Assembly (NCBI RefSeq): GCF_022809775.1
Contig: NZ_CP094380.1
Span: 2,641,501-2,705,500, forward strand
Length of the DNA stretch: 64,000 nt
Direction: 5' to 3'
Source of the DNA: Pseudodesulfovibrio tunisiensis
GTDB lineage: Bacteria > Desulfobacterota > Desulfovibrionia > Desulfovibrionales > Desulfovibrionaceae
Shown: positions 25,738 to 34,607 of the stretch, in pieces
Numbering within the stretch: the first letter of the stretch is position 1
Layout of the letters: the number at the start of each line of letters is the position of its first letter
Translations under genes and position numbers: made by a program
The notes under the pieces: model-generated
Seen by the model: only the letters and a program-made list of their open reading frames with translations
What the model was told of the DNA's origin: nothing
Database searches by the model: none

Positions 25738-26445
25738 CTATTTCCCGGCCTTGGCCTTTTCGGCCCAGGCTATTTCGCGTTCCGCACGGTTCAGGAACGC
25801 GCCTGCGAAATCCACCATCCCGGACTCCACTTCATTGAGCTTGCCCAGAAAATAGTTGTAGAAAATCGTTGCGGGAATGGCCACGAGCAGGCCGATGGCC
25901 GTGGCGACCAGCGCTTCGGAAATGCCCGGGGCAACCGTGGCCAGCGCTGCGGACTGCTGCTGGCCGATGCTGTGAAAGGAATGCATGATGCCCCAGACCG
26001 TGCCGAACAGCCCGATGAACGGGGCGGCATTGGCACAGGTGGCCAGAAACGGCAGATTGCGGGTCAGGGAACGCATTTCCCTGCTGATGCCCTGCCTGAG
26101 CACGCGGCGCAGGGTATCCTTGGCCAGCATGCGCTTGCGTTCGCGATTGACTTCGGCCCGTTCCAGCAGCCGGAATTCCCTGACTGCCAGCACCCCGACC
26201 CGGGCCAGAGGCGATGCGTCCCGTCCGCCAAGAGCCTTGAGCCCGGAGGTCAGGTCGTGCGCGGCCACGAACGCGTCATATCCTCGCGCGACCTTGCGTC
26301 GGGCCACGCCGATGGAAAGAAACTTGAGGAAGATGATGGTCCAGCTCCACAGGCTCATGCAGGCCAGAAAGAGCAGAACCAGCTTCACCGCAAGGGTGGC
26401 GCCGGAAAGCAGCGTGACAATGTCGCTGTCGGGAAGAAGGTTCAT
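25738..26445 (-). CDS. ExbB/TolQ-family proton-channel protein
   Basis: This is a 235-residue inner-membrane protein with three helices: about residues 15-37, then, after a long cytoplasmic loop, about 135-155 and 170-195. The region TCANAAPFIGLFGTVWGIM is the family signature around the second helix, and ISEALVATAIGLLVAIPATIF forms the third. I chose ATG 26445 (MNLLPDSDIV), with GGAAG nearby, because the 33 extra residues of the longer frame are unlike the family. It is the first gene of the exbB-exbD-TonB-like operon. Confidence 0.92.
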   Translation of the reverse strand: MNLLPDSDIVTLLSGATLAVKLVLLFLACMSLWSWTIIFLKFLSIGVARRKVARGYDAFVAAHDLTSGLKALGGRDASPLARVGVLAVREFRLLERAEVNRERKRMLAKDTLRRVLRQGISREMRSLTRNLPFLATCANAAPFIGLFGTVWGIMHSFHSIGQQQSAALATVAPGISEALVATAIGLLVAIPATIFYNYFLGKLNEVESGMVDFAGAFLNRAEREIAWAEKAKAGK

Positions 26446-26697
26446 GGAACTTCCGTGGTTCGGGTTCGTGCCCGGCCGGGCAAGCCTTTGGCCCGGGAGT
26501 GTAATCCCCCGACCGAGATATTGCAAGGTCGCAGCTGAAATCAAGGCGTGTCATTTCCAGCGGTTGGAGGCGATGGGCGGCAAGGGGGCCTCCACTTCCG
26601 AGCCCCCCCCCCGGCAGGTCCGGTCCGGCTTGCTTTTCATATCCGGGGCTTTACCGTATAAGCAGTCGTGCCGTTACGGGAACCAACAGGAGGTGGC

Positions 26698-27180
26698 ATG
26701 GCCCGCAAACGCAAATCAGCTTCGCAGGAAAAGACCCGCAACATCCTGCTCGCCCTGCTTGCCCTGACCATGCTCGGCATCTTCTTCAGTCTCGATCTCA
26801 CGAACAGGGGCGAGTCCATGTTCAGCCGCGAGGCGTCGCGCAAGATCCGTTTTCTGGGCGATTTGCAGGAACGTGACTACACGTCCCGGGAGGTCTCCCG
26901 GCTCCTGCGCTACGTGAAACGGCACAACGGCGATTTCCGTCGGGTACTGGTCACGGTTTCGGTTCAGGATTCCTATCGCAAGGTCACGCCGGACAGCGAG
27001 ATGCTGTTCGAGGTCCGCGTGGAACTGGCGGATGGTTCCAGTCTGGAAACCCCGGTCCGCCGCGCCACCCGTCGCGATCTCATGGACGCGATTCTGGCCA
27101 AGCTGGACAAGGACGTGCGCGCCTATGAAACCCTGCGCCGCAAGGGCACCACGGGCAAATCCCTGATCAATACCATGTAG
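26698..27180 (+). CDS. Single-pass membrane protein of unknown function (160 aa)
   Basis: A basic N-terminus (MARKRKSASQEKTR) precedes one membrane helix (about residues 15-32) and a charged soluble domain of about 125 residues, so the bulk probably lies in the periplasm. AGGAGGT at 26690-26696 gives an excellent start at ATG 26698. The soluble part has RVLVTVSVQDSYRKVTPDSE and RRATRRDLMDAILAKLD but no motif I recognise and no cysteine. It is divergent from the exbB operon and separated by 350 bp from the next gene. Confidence 0.7.
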   Translation: MARKRKSASQEKTRNILLALLALTMLGIFFSLDLTNRGESMFSREASRKIRFLGDLQERDYTSREVSRLLRYVKRHNGDFRRVLVTVSVQDSYRKVTPDSEMLFEVRVELADGSSLETPVRRATRRDLMDAILAKLDKDVRAYETLRRKGTTGKSLINTM

Positions 27181-27530
27181 GGTGTTCCGCAAACCGTTTT
27201 TTCGTGTTTTTCCGTGTGCTCCTCTTGACCTCCAGACTTTTTCTCAATAAGGTATCGATAAGTTTCGTTTCCAGATATTTCGATTGGTTACATCGGAATC
27301 AAAAGTGACGATATCATGCAGGAGGGCTGCAATGATCCGGATCATCGGAGCGCGCGTACCCGGCAGGGCGGTGGTGAGGCTCGGAAAGTTCAACCGGATC
27401 GCCCTGTTGCGGACGCAGTCTCAGGCCGCGTCCTGCATCTGGAATCCCCGGCTCCGGTACCGGGCCAGGCGGTTTGCCATCGCACCGAGCATTGTTGCCG
27501 GAACCTTCAATTTCCCATCGAGCGAGCGTC
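27181..27530. other. 350-bp gap before the MerR-like regulator
   Basis: The first 130 bases are AT-rich and could hold the regulator's promoter, but I find no hexamers good enough to name. An open frame at 27332-27553 (74 codons including the stop) follows a GGAGGG site and overlaps the regulator start. Its product is arginine-rich with no recognisable fold, so I treat it as doubtful. There is no terminator-like hairpin after the upstream gene. Confidence 0.4.
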
Positions 27531-28532
27531 ATGTCAGACACCTTTACGCATAAGAGCCTCGCGGAGTTGTGCGAGGTTTCCGAGACCACCATCAAGAGCT
27601 ATCGCCGCAAGTTCCCCGGCTTCATTCCCGTGGCCACGCGCGGCAAGCCCATCCGGTTCAGAAGGGAGGCGGGCGACGTCTGCCTCAGGATTCGGGACTG
27701 CTTCAACAAGGGCATGTCCGTGGGCGAGACCCACAAGGTGCTCAAGGAGCATTTCAAGGAATACGGCGGTGCAAACGGCGGTCGGCCCGCCCAGCCCCGC
27801 CCTGCTGGCGGGGTCGGGGTATTTTCCCCGGAATACATGGAAAAGTTCTTCCATACCGCAGGTCAGATGATGCAGGGCATGGCCTCGCTGGCCACGGCTC
27901 AGGCCAAGGCCGACAGACGGCTGCAAAAGCTGGAGACCGCCATTGAGCGGCTCATGGAAATAGAAACCGCAAACCGCGAGCACTTTTCGGAAATTCTGGT
28001 TTCTCTGGCACAGGCTCCGGCTGCCGCGCCCACCTCCCCCCAGGGAACGGCATCCGAACCGCCCGAACCGGAGACAGCCCGGCAGCCCAGGCGCAAGGTC
28101 GTGACCGTGCGCGGCAAGGAAGGGGAAGTGAAATCCTATTCCTTCGACTCGGCGGAAAAGGCCGAATGCCGGGACGGCGAAGACTGCCCGGAGCGCCCTT
28201 CGGACGCGTTTCTGGGAACGCCCGTGGTCATCCACAACGACAAGGGCGAATTCCTGGGCGTTCCGGGTCGTCTGCCGCTGAAGGGCTTTGTGGAAATCAT
28301 CGAGAAGCGCAGCCATGAAGCCGGCGTATCCACCTTCTGGAGCCGCCGGGACAAGGCATGGGTCTACACTCTGGACGCGCCGGACGGCGATTGCCACGAA
28401 CTGCATTTTTCCAGCACCACCACTCCGCGCGGCAATCTTGTGGTTCTGTTCTCCAAGGTGGACGTGAACGGCGAACCCACGTCGCAAGCCTTTTTGCAGG
28501 CTTTCTTCAAACAGGTGAAGGACGGAGCATAG
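27531..28532 (+). CDS. MerR-like helix-turn-helix protein with C-terminal domain (333 aa)
   Basis: The N-terminus SLAELCEVSETTIKSYRRKF is a MerR-type winged-helix start (about residues 8-75). A coiled-coil-like stretch (about 105-165, QAKADRRLQKLETAIERL) follows, then a Pro/Ala-rich linker and a C-terminal domain of about 140 residues. A CRDGEDC pair lies in the last part, next to KVVTVRGKEGEVKSYSFD. It has no known effector domain. A similar N-terminus and coiled coil occur in the protein at 51152. ATG 27531 has a poor ribosome site. A strong bidirectional terminator follows. It is probably a DNA-binding regulator; its target is unknown. Confidence 0.75.
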   Translation: MSDTFTHKSLAELCEVSETTIKSYRRKFPGFIPVATRGKPIRFRREAGDVCLRIRDCFNKGMSVGETHKVLKEHFKEYGGANGGRPAQPRPAGGVGVFSPEYMEKFFHTAGQMMQGMASLATAQAKADRRLQKLETAIERLMEIETANREHFSEILVSLAQAPAAAPTSPQGTASEPPEPETARQPRRKVVTVRGKEGEVKSYSFDSAEKAECRDGEDCPERPSDAFLGTPVVIHNDKGEFLGVPGRLPLKGFVEIIEKRSHEAGVSTFWSRRDKAWVYTLDAPDGDCHELHFSSTTTPRGNLVVLFSKVDVNGEPTSQAFLQAFFKQVKDGA

Positions 28533-28565
28533 CCGCGCGTTGCCATTCGCATTTCCAACTGAAAG

Positions 28566-28602
28566 AAAAAGGCCGAAGCAGATTCTGTTTCGGCCTTTTT
28601 TT
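28566..28602. terminator. Bidirectional terminator
   Basis: A 12-bp stem (28566-28577 with 28589-28600) has A-run and T-run flanks on both strands. It lies between the convergent MerR-like regulator and the methyltransferase gene and should serve both. Confidence 0.88.
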
Positions 28603-28632
28603 GCGCGCTGTCTTTTTCAATCGGAAAATCAT

Positions 28633-29367
28633 CTACCTGCGCAGCACATGAACCTGATACCCGCATGCCTCCGGGTACTTGCGATACAGGGCGATTTCCA
28701 CGCGGGTTGCGTCGATGATGGCCCTGCCATCCGGGTCCGCGCCATATTCGGGTTCAACCCTGTTCATGCGTTGTTCCACGTCCGCATAATATTCCTCCCA
28801 GCACAAATCCGGAATGCGAAACCCGCCAAGCACCGTGTATCCGGCGGCGCGGGCCGCCTCCTCGTTTGCCTTGGCCGTGCGCATGGCCGGATACCCTTCC
28901 TTCCAGAAGCCGATCAGTTCGCCGGGCCTGTCGTCCGTGAACCAGACCGCATCGCTGAACACGAGGCAGCCGCCGGGTTTGAGAAACCCCTTCCAGTATT
29001 TCAGGGCCGCGTCCACGCCCATGATGTAGGCCGCGCCTTCGCACCAGATCAGGTCGAAGCTTTCGGGCTCGAAATCCAGCCTGGCCATGTCCCGGTTCAA
29101 CACGCGCACGCGGTCGGCCACTCCAGCCTGTTCTGCGTGCTGCACCACGCGATCCAGATAGGGCTTGTACACGTCCGTTGCCGTGACATCACCGCCCGAT
29201 ACCTGCGCAAGGGCAATGGTCGCCCCGCCCGAACCGCACCCCAGTTCCAGAATTCGGGGCCGGGGCGGCATGGACTCGCGGCACAGGGCGAAGGCCTGTG
29301 CCGTACACTGAAAACTGCCCGGCCCTTCGCGGTCCAACCCTTCGTATATCCTGAAAAACATCTCCAT
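28633..29367 (-). CDS. Class I SAM-dependent methyltransferase
   Basis: This 244-residue protein has motif I ILELGCGSGGATIALAQ (about residues 38-54), the acidic end of the second strand VTATDVYKPYLDR, and motif IV FDLIWCEGAAYIMG. The C-terminal part (VWFTDDRPGELIGFW and WEEYYADVEQRMNRV) resembles small-molecule methyltransferases of the ubiquinone or arsenite type; the substrate is unknown. I chose ATG 29367 because GGAG lies six bases upstream; an in-frame GTG eight codons earlier is also possible. A frame upstream (29450-29599) may be the remains of another gene. Confidence 0.85.
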   Translation of the reverse strand: MEMFFRIYEGLDREGPGSFQCTAQAFALCRESMPPRPRILELGCGSGGATIALAQVSGGDVTATDVYKPYLDRVVQHAEQAGVADRVRVLNRDMARLDFEPESFDLIWCEGAAYIMGVDAALKYWKGFLKPGGCLVFSDAVWFTDDRPGELIGFWKEGYPAMRTAKANEEAARAAGYTVLGGFRIPDLCWEEYYADVEQRMNRVEPEYGADPDGRAIIDATRVEIALYRKYPEACGYQVHVLRR

Positions 29368-29449
29368 GAAATTCTCCGATGCGCGTTTCACGCTGCATAT
29401 CTCGTGAGGCGCCCTTGCCTTGGCCCCGATGCCCGCGATCTCGCCTTCG

Positions 29450-29599
29450 GGCAGTGCGCTCGAACAGCACGTGCCAGCGGTACATATCCGAACCGCTGAA
29501 TCCGGCGGCGCTGAGCAGGGCGACCCAGGTGTTCTTGTCCAGAGGCGCGGCCACGTCGATCATGTCCCGCAGAGTTCGCCCGGCGCGGGCAATGGTCAC
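29450..29599 (-). pseudogene. Possible remnant of a MerR-type regulator C-terminus
   Basis: The frame reads TLRDMIDVAAPLDKNTWVAL, then LLSAAGFSGSDMYRWHVLFE. This matches my memory of the C-terminal signature of MerR-like proteins in Desulfovibrio (AAGF-x-MxxWHxxFE). After that it dissolves into arginine-rich sequence, while a neighbouring frame continues LPEGEIAGIG and runs into the methyltransferase frame, as if a frameshift had occurred. There is no N-terminal DNA-binding part. I treat it as a fragment with low confidence. Confidence 0.3.
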
Positions 29600-29664
29600 A
29601 TCCCCGGAAATCCGTCGATATCCGGATGTACACCATTGCCGAGTATGGACACAAGGAGGGGAAT

Positions 29665-30025
29665 GCCTTCGGCGACCAGAGAACCCTTTGAAAAGGGTTC
29701 TCTGGACTCTCCGAAACTTTCTGGTTCTACGCCGCCTGCAAGGGATGAGGAAACTTGTCCGGCTCGTTTGGCGGCGTAGGGAGCTGCGGAAAAGCAGGCG
29801 ATTGCGCTATCGAGGAATCAGAATTCAGGGGAAACAGGCAAAGGAAGAGAAGAAGTTTTTCTTTTGAAGTCATCCCGTCTTGAGAATTTGGAGAGGCCGG
29901 ATGCATGTCCCGATAGGGCATGTATCCGGCCTCTCCAAATTCTCAAGACAGAATGGGGATCCAAGGGGCCTTGCTCCTTGGCGGGTCCGGGCAGAGCCCG
30001 GCCCCCCGGGAGGGCCGCCGGAGGC
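29665..30025. repeat. Full copy C of the modular hairpin repeat (361 bp)
   Basis: It has the same order and orientation as copy B. Its ends are GCCTTCGGCGA (29665) and an imperfect mate GCCGCCGGAGGC (30014-30025). Hairpin 1 is a perfect 14-bp stem with a two-base loop (29676-29705), but its sequence differs from that of copy B. The 73-base palindrome (29877-29949) is here almost perfectly paired. The GC-rich tail is identical to copy B over about 70 bases. The right end lies 11 bp from the stop codon of the gene at 30037. Confidence 0.9.
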
Positions 30026-30036
30026 CCCACTTCTTC

Positions 30037-31992
30037 CTAGTACGCCAATCTTCCCAGTGACTTGAGGATCAGGGTGCAACCCATGGCGAACATGCCGGTC
30101 AGGCCCATGCCGCAGGAGAAACCGGCGAGCAGGACCGGGGCGTAGTGTCGCCATTCCTTGCCGTATTTCTTCAGGAAATAGAAGCGGCCGAGCAGTGCGC
30201 CGATGACTTCGAGGATCATGCCGTGTGGTGTGGACTGGCCGAGGCCGCGCACCACGCCGTAGACAAGGAGCACGGGCAGGCCGAGTACGTTGAGCACACC
30301 GTAGAGCAGCAGTCCGAGGCCGAGGCCGGACATGACCACCGGGCCGGACAGGGCCTCGAAGAACAGGGAATTGCCTTCCAGCGTCGAGGTCTGCATGAGC
30401 AGCGTGTTCAGGGCCTGAAGATGCCAGAGTTCCTGTGCGAACGGATATTGCGGCGACGGGATGGGCGCGAGCTGCCACAGGAATTGCGAGAACAGCAGGG
30501 ACGCGATCATGACCACGGGAAACACCACGAGTTCGGCCTTGATGATGCCGCGCAGGCTGGTTCCGGTCAGTTCGATCTGGCGGAACTGGACCGTGGCTTC
30601 GCCGTAGTTGTGGATGGGTATGGGTGCGTACCATATTTCGATGCCCTGATAGCCGAAGAACCTGGCCCCGGCGATGAACGAGAATTCCCGGACCATGGGC
30701 AGGGCGATGAACTGTCCGGCCACGCCCTCCATGCGTGCCGTGATGTACGACACCACGGGCGTGTAGATGAAGCCGTAGGCCACGAAGAATATCCACGGAA
30801 ATGACGGCACCAGCCAGACGCACAGCCCGATGTAGGCGAGCGTCGAGCCGACGTATATGGCGATGGACACCCAGAAATTGATGTCGCCCCTCCCCTTCGG
30901 CGGATTGAACAGGGCCGAGAAATCCAGCCCGCCCGTAGCCTTGTGAAAGGACTTGGCCACGTAATAGATGCCCACCAGTCCGATGGCCAGCCCCAGCCCG
31001 ATGCCGAAGCTCATGTAGAAATCGAAGTTGTTGGCAAACACGGTTTCCACGGTTTCCATGCCCGGATGCCAGCGGTGCAGGATGCCGTGTTCGTACAGAA
31101 CCGGGTTGGCAATGAAGGTCACGATCAGGCCGAGCAGACCGCCGATCACGGCCCAGAACGGCAGGACCATGCCCACGAACACCAGTCCCAGATCGAATTG
31201 CAGACCGGTTGCCACTGCCGGAAGAATGTCCTCGGTGTGTCGGGTCAGTTCGATCCACGGGATCGGTATCAGGCGGATGGGTTCCTGAAACAGCAGCCCG
31301 GACAGGGCGGGCAACAGTACGTAGAAGAATCCGAATGCCAGTCCGATCACCCCGCCGATGGAAAACACGCGCCATTTCCATCCGGTCTTGCGGTCCTCGG
31401 TCGACTCGGCCAGCGCCATGGTGCCGAGCGCGCCCACCGGAGCCATGGGAAACGGCAGCTTTTCCACGTCCGACGTGATGCGGTACAGGCTGTAGCCCAG
31501 TCCGAAATGGTCGATGCGCTGCACGAGCTGTGCGCCCACCAGCAGCAGTATCGGCACCAGCCAGTCCCGGTGCAGGAAGGTGCGTTCCAGATACGAGCCG
31601 GACCCGAGCGACGGGGCCACCCAGTGCGGAATGAATTCGGTCAGGCCGAGCATGCGCGCCGCGTCCGACTGCACAAGGTACTGGTTCCAGAGCAGCCCCT
31701 GAAACGGCGAGGCCAGAGCCGCGCCCGCCATGTAGTAGAGAAGGAATATTTCCTGCTGTTTCAGGTGCGTGTACGACCGTTTCGCGATCTCCGCAAACAG
31801 GATGATCGTGACCCAGCGCGCGGCCGGACCGATGCCCTGACCGATCACCAGTTGCAGGTACATGGAACCCGGCATCATCAGGAAGCCGATGAAGATCGCG
31901 CCAACGACCGTCTTCCAGTCGAAGCCTTCCTCGAATTGCTCGGGCGGCTTGAGCAGATCCCGGTATTCCCTCAGTTCCTTGTCGTCGTACAC
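30037..31992 (-). CDS. Polytopic membrane protein, DUF6784-type, OPT-like (651 aa)
   Basis: This is a large hydrophobic protein with roughly fourteen membrane helices. WKTVVGAIFIGFLMMPGSMY, DFYMSFGIGLGLAIGLVGIY and WHLQALNTLLMQTS recall the oligopeptide-transporter-like proteins that I know as DUF6784, partners of DUF6785; the name is from memory. I chose GTG 31992 because GGAGG lies four bases upstream. The longer frame to 32061 would translate the hairpin repeat (KSHEKLSRKF). It is the last gene of the 30-41 kb cluster, beyond the tandem repeats, so it may be read from the same message or separately. Substrate unknown. Confidence 0.75.
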   Translation of the reverse strand: MYDDKELREYRDLLKPPEQFEEGFDWKTVVGAIFIGFLMMPGSMYLQLVIGQGIGPAARWVTIILFAEIAKRSYTHLKQQEIFLLYYMAGAALASPFQGLLWNQYLVQSDAARMLGLTEFIPHWVAPSLGSGSYLERTFLHRDWLVPILLLVGAQLVQRIDHFGLGYSLYRITSDVEKLPFPMAPVGALGTMALAESTEDRKTGWKWRVFSIGGVIGLAFGFFYVLLPALSGLLFQEPIRLIPIPWIELTRHTEDILPAVATGLQFDLGLVFVGMVLPFWAVIGGLLGLIVTFIANPVLYEHGILHRWHPGMETVETVFANNFDFYMSFGIGLGLAIGLVGIYYVAKSFHKATGGLDFSALFNPPKGRGDINFWVSIAIYVGSTLAYIGLCVWLVPSFPWIFFVAYGFIYTPVVSYITARMEGVAGQFIALPMVREFSFIAGARFFGYQGIEIWYAPIPIHNYGEATVQFRQIELTGTSLRGIIKAELVVFPVVMIASLLFSQFLWQLAPIPSPQYPFAQELWHLQALNTLLMQTSTLEGNSLFFEALSGPVVMSGLGLGLLLYGVLNVLGLPVLLVYGVVRGLGQSTPHGMILEVIGALLGRFYFLKKYGKEWRHYAPVLLAGFSCGMGLTGMFAMGCTLILKSLGRLAY

Positions 31993-32011
31993 GATGCCTC
32001 CGTGTGAGGTT

Positions 32012-32327
32012 GCCTCCGGCGGCACGAGAAACTTTCGAGAAAGTTTCTCGTGGCTCTTCAAAGCTTTTTGGCGAAAACGCCGCTGAAAGTCCGTGCAAAC
32101 GCAAAAAATTTCATGCGGCGTTTTGGGAAAGAGAAAAAACTCTTGAAAAATTCAACCTTTTTCTCTCTTCCGCACGCCGCCAGTTTTCTTTTCGTGCCCC
32201 TTTTCCCTTTGTGGCGGCGTGCAGCCAGAACGTTTTGGAAGGGGGTACGGGGGAAAACCTTTTTTCAAAAGGTTTCCCCCGATTAATTCAATGATTACAG
32301 GGGGAACGTGTTGCACACGGTTCCGGT
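32012..32327. repeat. Tandem repeat unit 1, with relic of a gene 3' end
   Basis: This 316-bp unit begins with GCCTCCGGCGG and a 14-bp stem (32023-32052), then TCTTCAAAGCTTTTTGG as in copy B, and continues with a different body. The body has stems AAAACGCCGC/GCGGCGTTTT and GCACGCCGCCA/TGGCGGCGTGC and a GGGGGAAA hairpin. The last 38 bases, read on the minus strand, encode TGTVCNTFPL and a stop, closely matching the end TGTVYSVFPL of the gene at 32613. It thus carries a diverged copy of that gene's 3' end. Confidence 0.85.
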
Positions 32328-32335
32328 TCCTGTCT

Positions 32336-32645
32336 GCCTCCGGCGGCTTGAACCCTTTGAAAAGGGTTCAAGAATCCGAAACTTTTTGGCGAAAACGCCG
32401 CTGAAAGTCCATGCAAACGCAAAAAAATTCATGCGGCGTTTTGGGAAAGAGAAAAAAATCTTGAAAAATTTAACTTTTTTCTCTTCCGCACGCCGCCAGT
32501 TTTTTTTTCGTGGACCTTTCCCCTTTGTGGCGGCGTGCAGCCAGAACGTTTTGGGAAGAAGGGGTACGGGGGAAAACCTTTTTCAAAAGGTTTCCCCCGA
32601 TTCATTCAATGATCACAAAGGGAACACGCTGTATACGGTTCCGGT
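32336..32645. repeat. Tandem repeat unit 2, overlapping the end of the DUF6785-type gene
   Basis: This 310-bp unit is about 90 percent like unit 1 by eye and in the same orientation, with an eight-base spacer between them. Hairpin 1 (32347-32372) has changed sequence but keeps a 12-bp perfect stem and a two-base loop. The body stems are conserved. The unit runs 33 bases into the coding end of the gene at 32613. Confidence 0.85.
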
Positions 32646-34607
32646 GAACAGACCGAGGAGCGCATAGGCTCCGCCGGCCAGAAAATCGCCGAGTATCAGG
32701 CCGATGAACAGGAATCGGACCCGGTTGAACAGACTGGTGCCGCCATAGTGCAGGCAGAGATGATTGCACAACCAGCCGAGAAAGAAGCTGAACCAGAGAA
32801 TGTGCATGCCCGAGGAATAGGCCACCACGTATCCCAGCGGGTGCAGGGGCCACCAGGGGAGTCGGTAGTAGCAGAGGATCAGGAAAAACATGATCCCGGC
32901 TCCTGCAAGGGTGTAGATCACGGTCCAGCGGTTCGGCCCGGACGGCACGTCCACGAGCTGCTGCGCACTTTCGTAGTTGGCGAGTACGGTTTGCGTGGCC
33001 CAGTCCAGATTCAGTTCGCGCAGGCCGTACTTGTACCCGATGAACAGCATGGTGCCGAATGCGCAGGCCACGGCCAGCACAAGGGCGACGCCCAGAATCA
33101 GGGGCAGATACTTGCGGTTGTCCGCGGATTCCGCACCCTTTGCGCCATGGAACAATGTCGGGGCCACGGCCTCGCGCATGTCCAGAAACAGGACTTTCTG
33201 CATGACTGCCGTGGCGGCAATGCCTGCCGCACCGAAGAATCCTGTGCCGAAGCAGCCCACCAGTGCATCGGCCGGGGCCGCGGTCAGCGTGAAATAGGGA
33301 AGTCCGCCCTGACACACGGCGCGCGAGGCCACCAGCGTGACCACGAGAAACGCGCCGGGCAGGGCCAGCGCCGCGAGCAGGGGCAGGCCGAAATACAGGC
33401 ACCAGCCCACGAGAAAGGCCAGTCCGAGCAGCAGGCCGACCAGCGGCCAGATTGCCGGATGCCATTCCTGCGGCACATCCGGGGTCATGCCTTCCAGTGC
33501 CGGGCAGAGCGGCCGGATCGCGCTGCACAGGACATGGCGAAGATGGTGCCGGGCCAGCCAGCACAGAAAGAGAAAGAAGACCAGATAGGCCCCGATGGTC
33601 TGGGCGCGTTCCGGACGGATCAGGTCCGGGCCGAAGGTCACGCCGAGCGCAGCCTCGGGGAGCTGCCAGCCCAGCACGTAGAGCAGGCCGAAGAGCAGCC
33701 CGGCCAGAATGTAGAACACCCACATGGAAAAGGATATCTGGCGCGTGGTCAGGAACGCGAACCCGATGAAGGCAGGGACAAGATATATCTTGAGCTTGTG
33801 AAAGCCCGAGAACAGACCGAATTTCGGAAAGTACTTGCCCGCCAGCACCAGCGTGGGCAGTTCGGGCACGCTGGGGAAATACCAGTGCAGCCCGTTGAGC
33901 AGGTGCAGGCTCCCGGCCATGAGCAGGCCCGCCAGCAGGTAGCGGTTGGCCCACCATGCGCCGAGTGTGCGGGAATCCAGCGCCTCGCCCATGAGCTGGG
34001 GAACGCGCACCAGCGGGAACATCACGCGCTCGTTCACCACCCATTGGCGACCGAACAGCCGCATCAGGCAGAGCATGACGAAGAACGAACCGAGAATGAA
34101 CAGGGACCAGACGCCGAGCGGCCCGAGCCATGCACTCCATTGCACGCGGGAAACGATCTGGGAAACGGACATGGCGCGGCCATTGTCCAGCCCGTCGTAC
34201 AGGGTCTGTACCGCGTTCGGGTCGGACGGGAGCCATGCCTTGGGCAACAGCGGACCGAGCACTTCGGTCCAGCGGTAGTCGTCGTTGGCGAACCGGGCCG
34301 GGGCCGTGATGTTCACGAAAAAGGTTTCGGCCAGCCCGGCCCAGCCAATGGCCGAAAACAGGACCATGAGCACCCAGATCACCACGATTTCCACGCCGGA
34401 CAGCGCGGGCTTTCCGTTCGTGATGCGGGCTTGAAGCGAGCAGAGTGCGAACAGCCATGCCGCAATGAAGAACGGGGCCAGCGGAAAATGCCCGCCCCCG
34501 AGCGGGGTGTTGCCGAGCATGGCGGTGTTGAAGGGCGCGGCCACGCACAGGCCGATGCCCAGAATCAGGCCGACCAGCACGGCGCGCAAACGGATATGCC
34601 CGGTCAT
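32613..34607 (-). CDS. Polytopic membrane protein, DUF6785-type (664 aa)
   Basis: This is a second large membrane protein with about fourteen helices. LRAVLVGLILGIGLCVAAPF opens it, and YSSGMHILWFSFFLGWLCNH and VRFLFIGLILGDFLAGGAY close it. I know such proteins as DUF6785, usually found beside a DUF6784 partner; this is recollection. Its ATG at 34607 overlaps the stop of the giant FtsX fusion by four bases (ATGA), so both are translated from one message. The coding end lies inside tandem repeat unit 2, and unit 1 holds a diverged copy of the last ten codons. Function and substrate are unknown. Confidence 0.78.
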   Translation of the reverse strand: MTGHIRLRAVLVGLILGIGLCVAAPFNTAMLGNTPLGGGHFPLAPFFIAAWLFALCSLQARITNGKPALSGVEIVVIWVLMVLFSAIGWAGLAETFFVNITAPARFANDDYRWTEVLGPLLPKAWLPSDPNAVQTLYDGLDNGRAMSVSQIVSRVQWSAWLGPLGVWSLFILGSFFVMLCLMRLFGRQWVVNERVMFPLVRVPQLMGEALDSRTLGAWWANRYLLAGLLMAGSLHLLNGLHWYFPSVPELPTLVLAGKYFPKFGLFSGFHKLKIYLVPAFIGFAFLTTRQISFSMWVFYILAGLLFGLLYVLGWQLPEAALGVTFGPDLIRPERAQTIGAYLVFFLFLCWLARHHLRHVLCSAIRPLCPALEGMTPDVPQEWHPAIWPLVGLLLGLAFLVGWCLYFGLPLLAALALPGAFLVVTLVASRAVCQGGLPYFTLTAAPADALVGCFGTGFFGAAGIAATAVMQKVLFLDMREAVAPTLFHGAKGAESADNRKYLPLILGVALVLAVACAFGTMLFIGYKYGLRELNLDWATQTVLANYESAQQLVDVPSGPNRWTVIYTLAGAGIMFFLILCYYRLPWWPLHPLGYVVAYSSGMHILWFSFFLGWLCNHLCLHYGGTSLFNRVRFLFIGLILGDFLAGGAYALLGLFTGTVYSVFPL

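Noticed and set aside
30037..32061. Longer start for the DUF6784-type gene
   Set aside because: The extra 23 codons translate the hairpin repeat; GTG 31992 has a well-placed GGAGG.
29870..32104. 744-codon minus-strand frame overlapping the DUF6784-type gene
   Set aside because: It is Arg/Gly/His-rich, shares its region with a protein of clear membrane-helix pattern in another frame, and begins and ends in the repeats.
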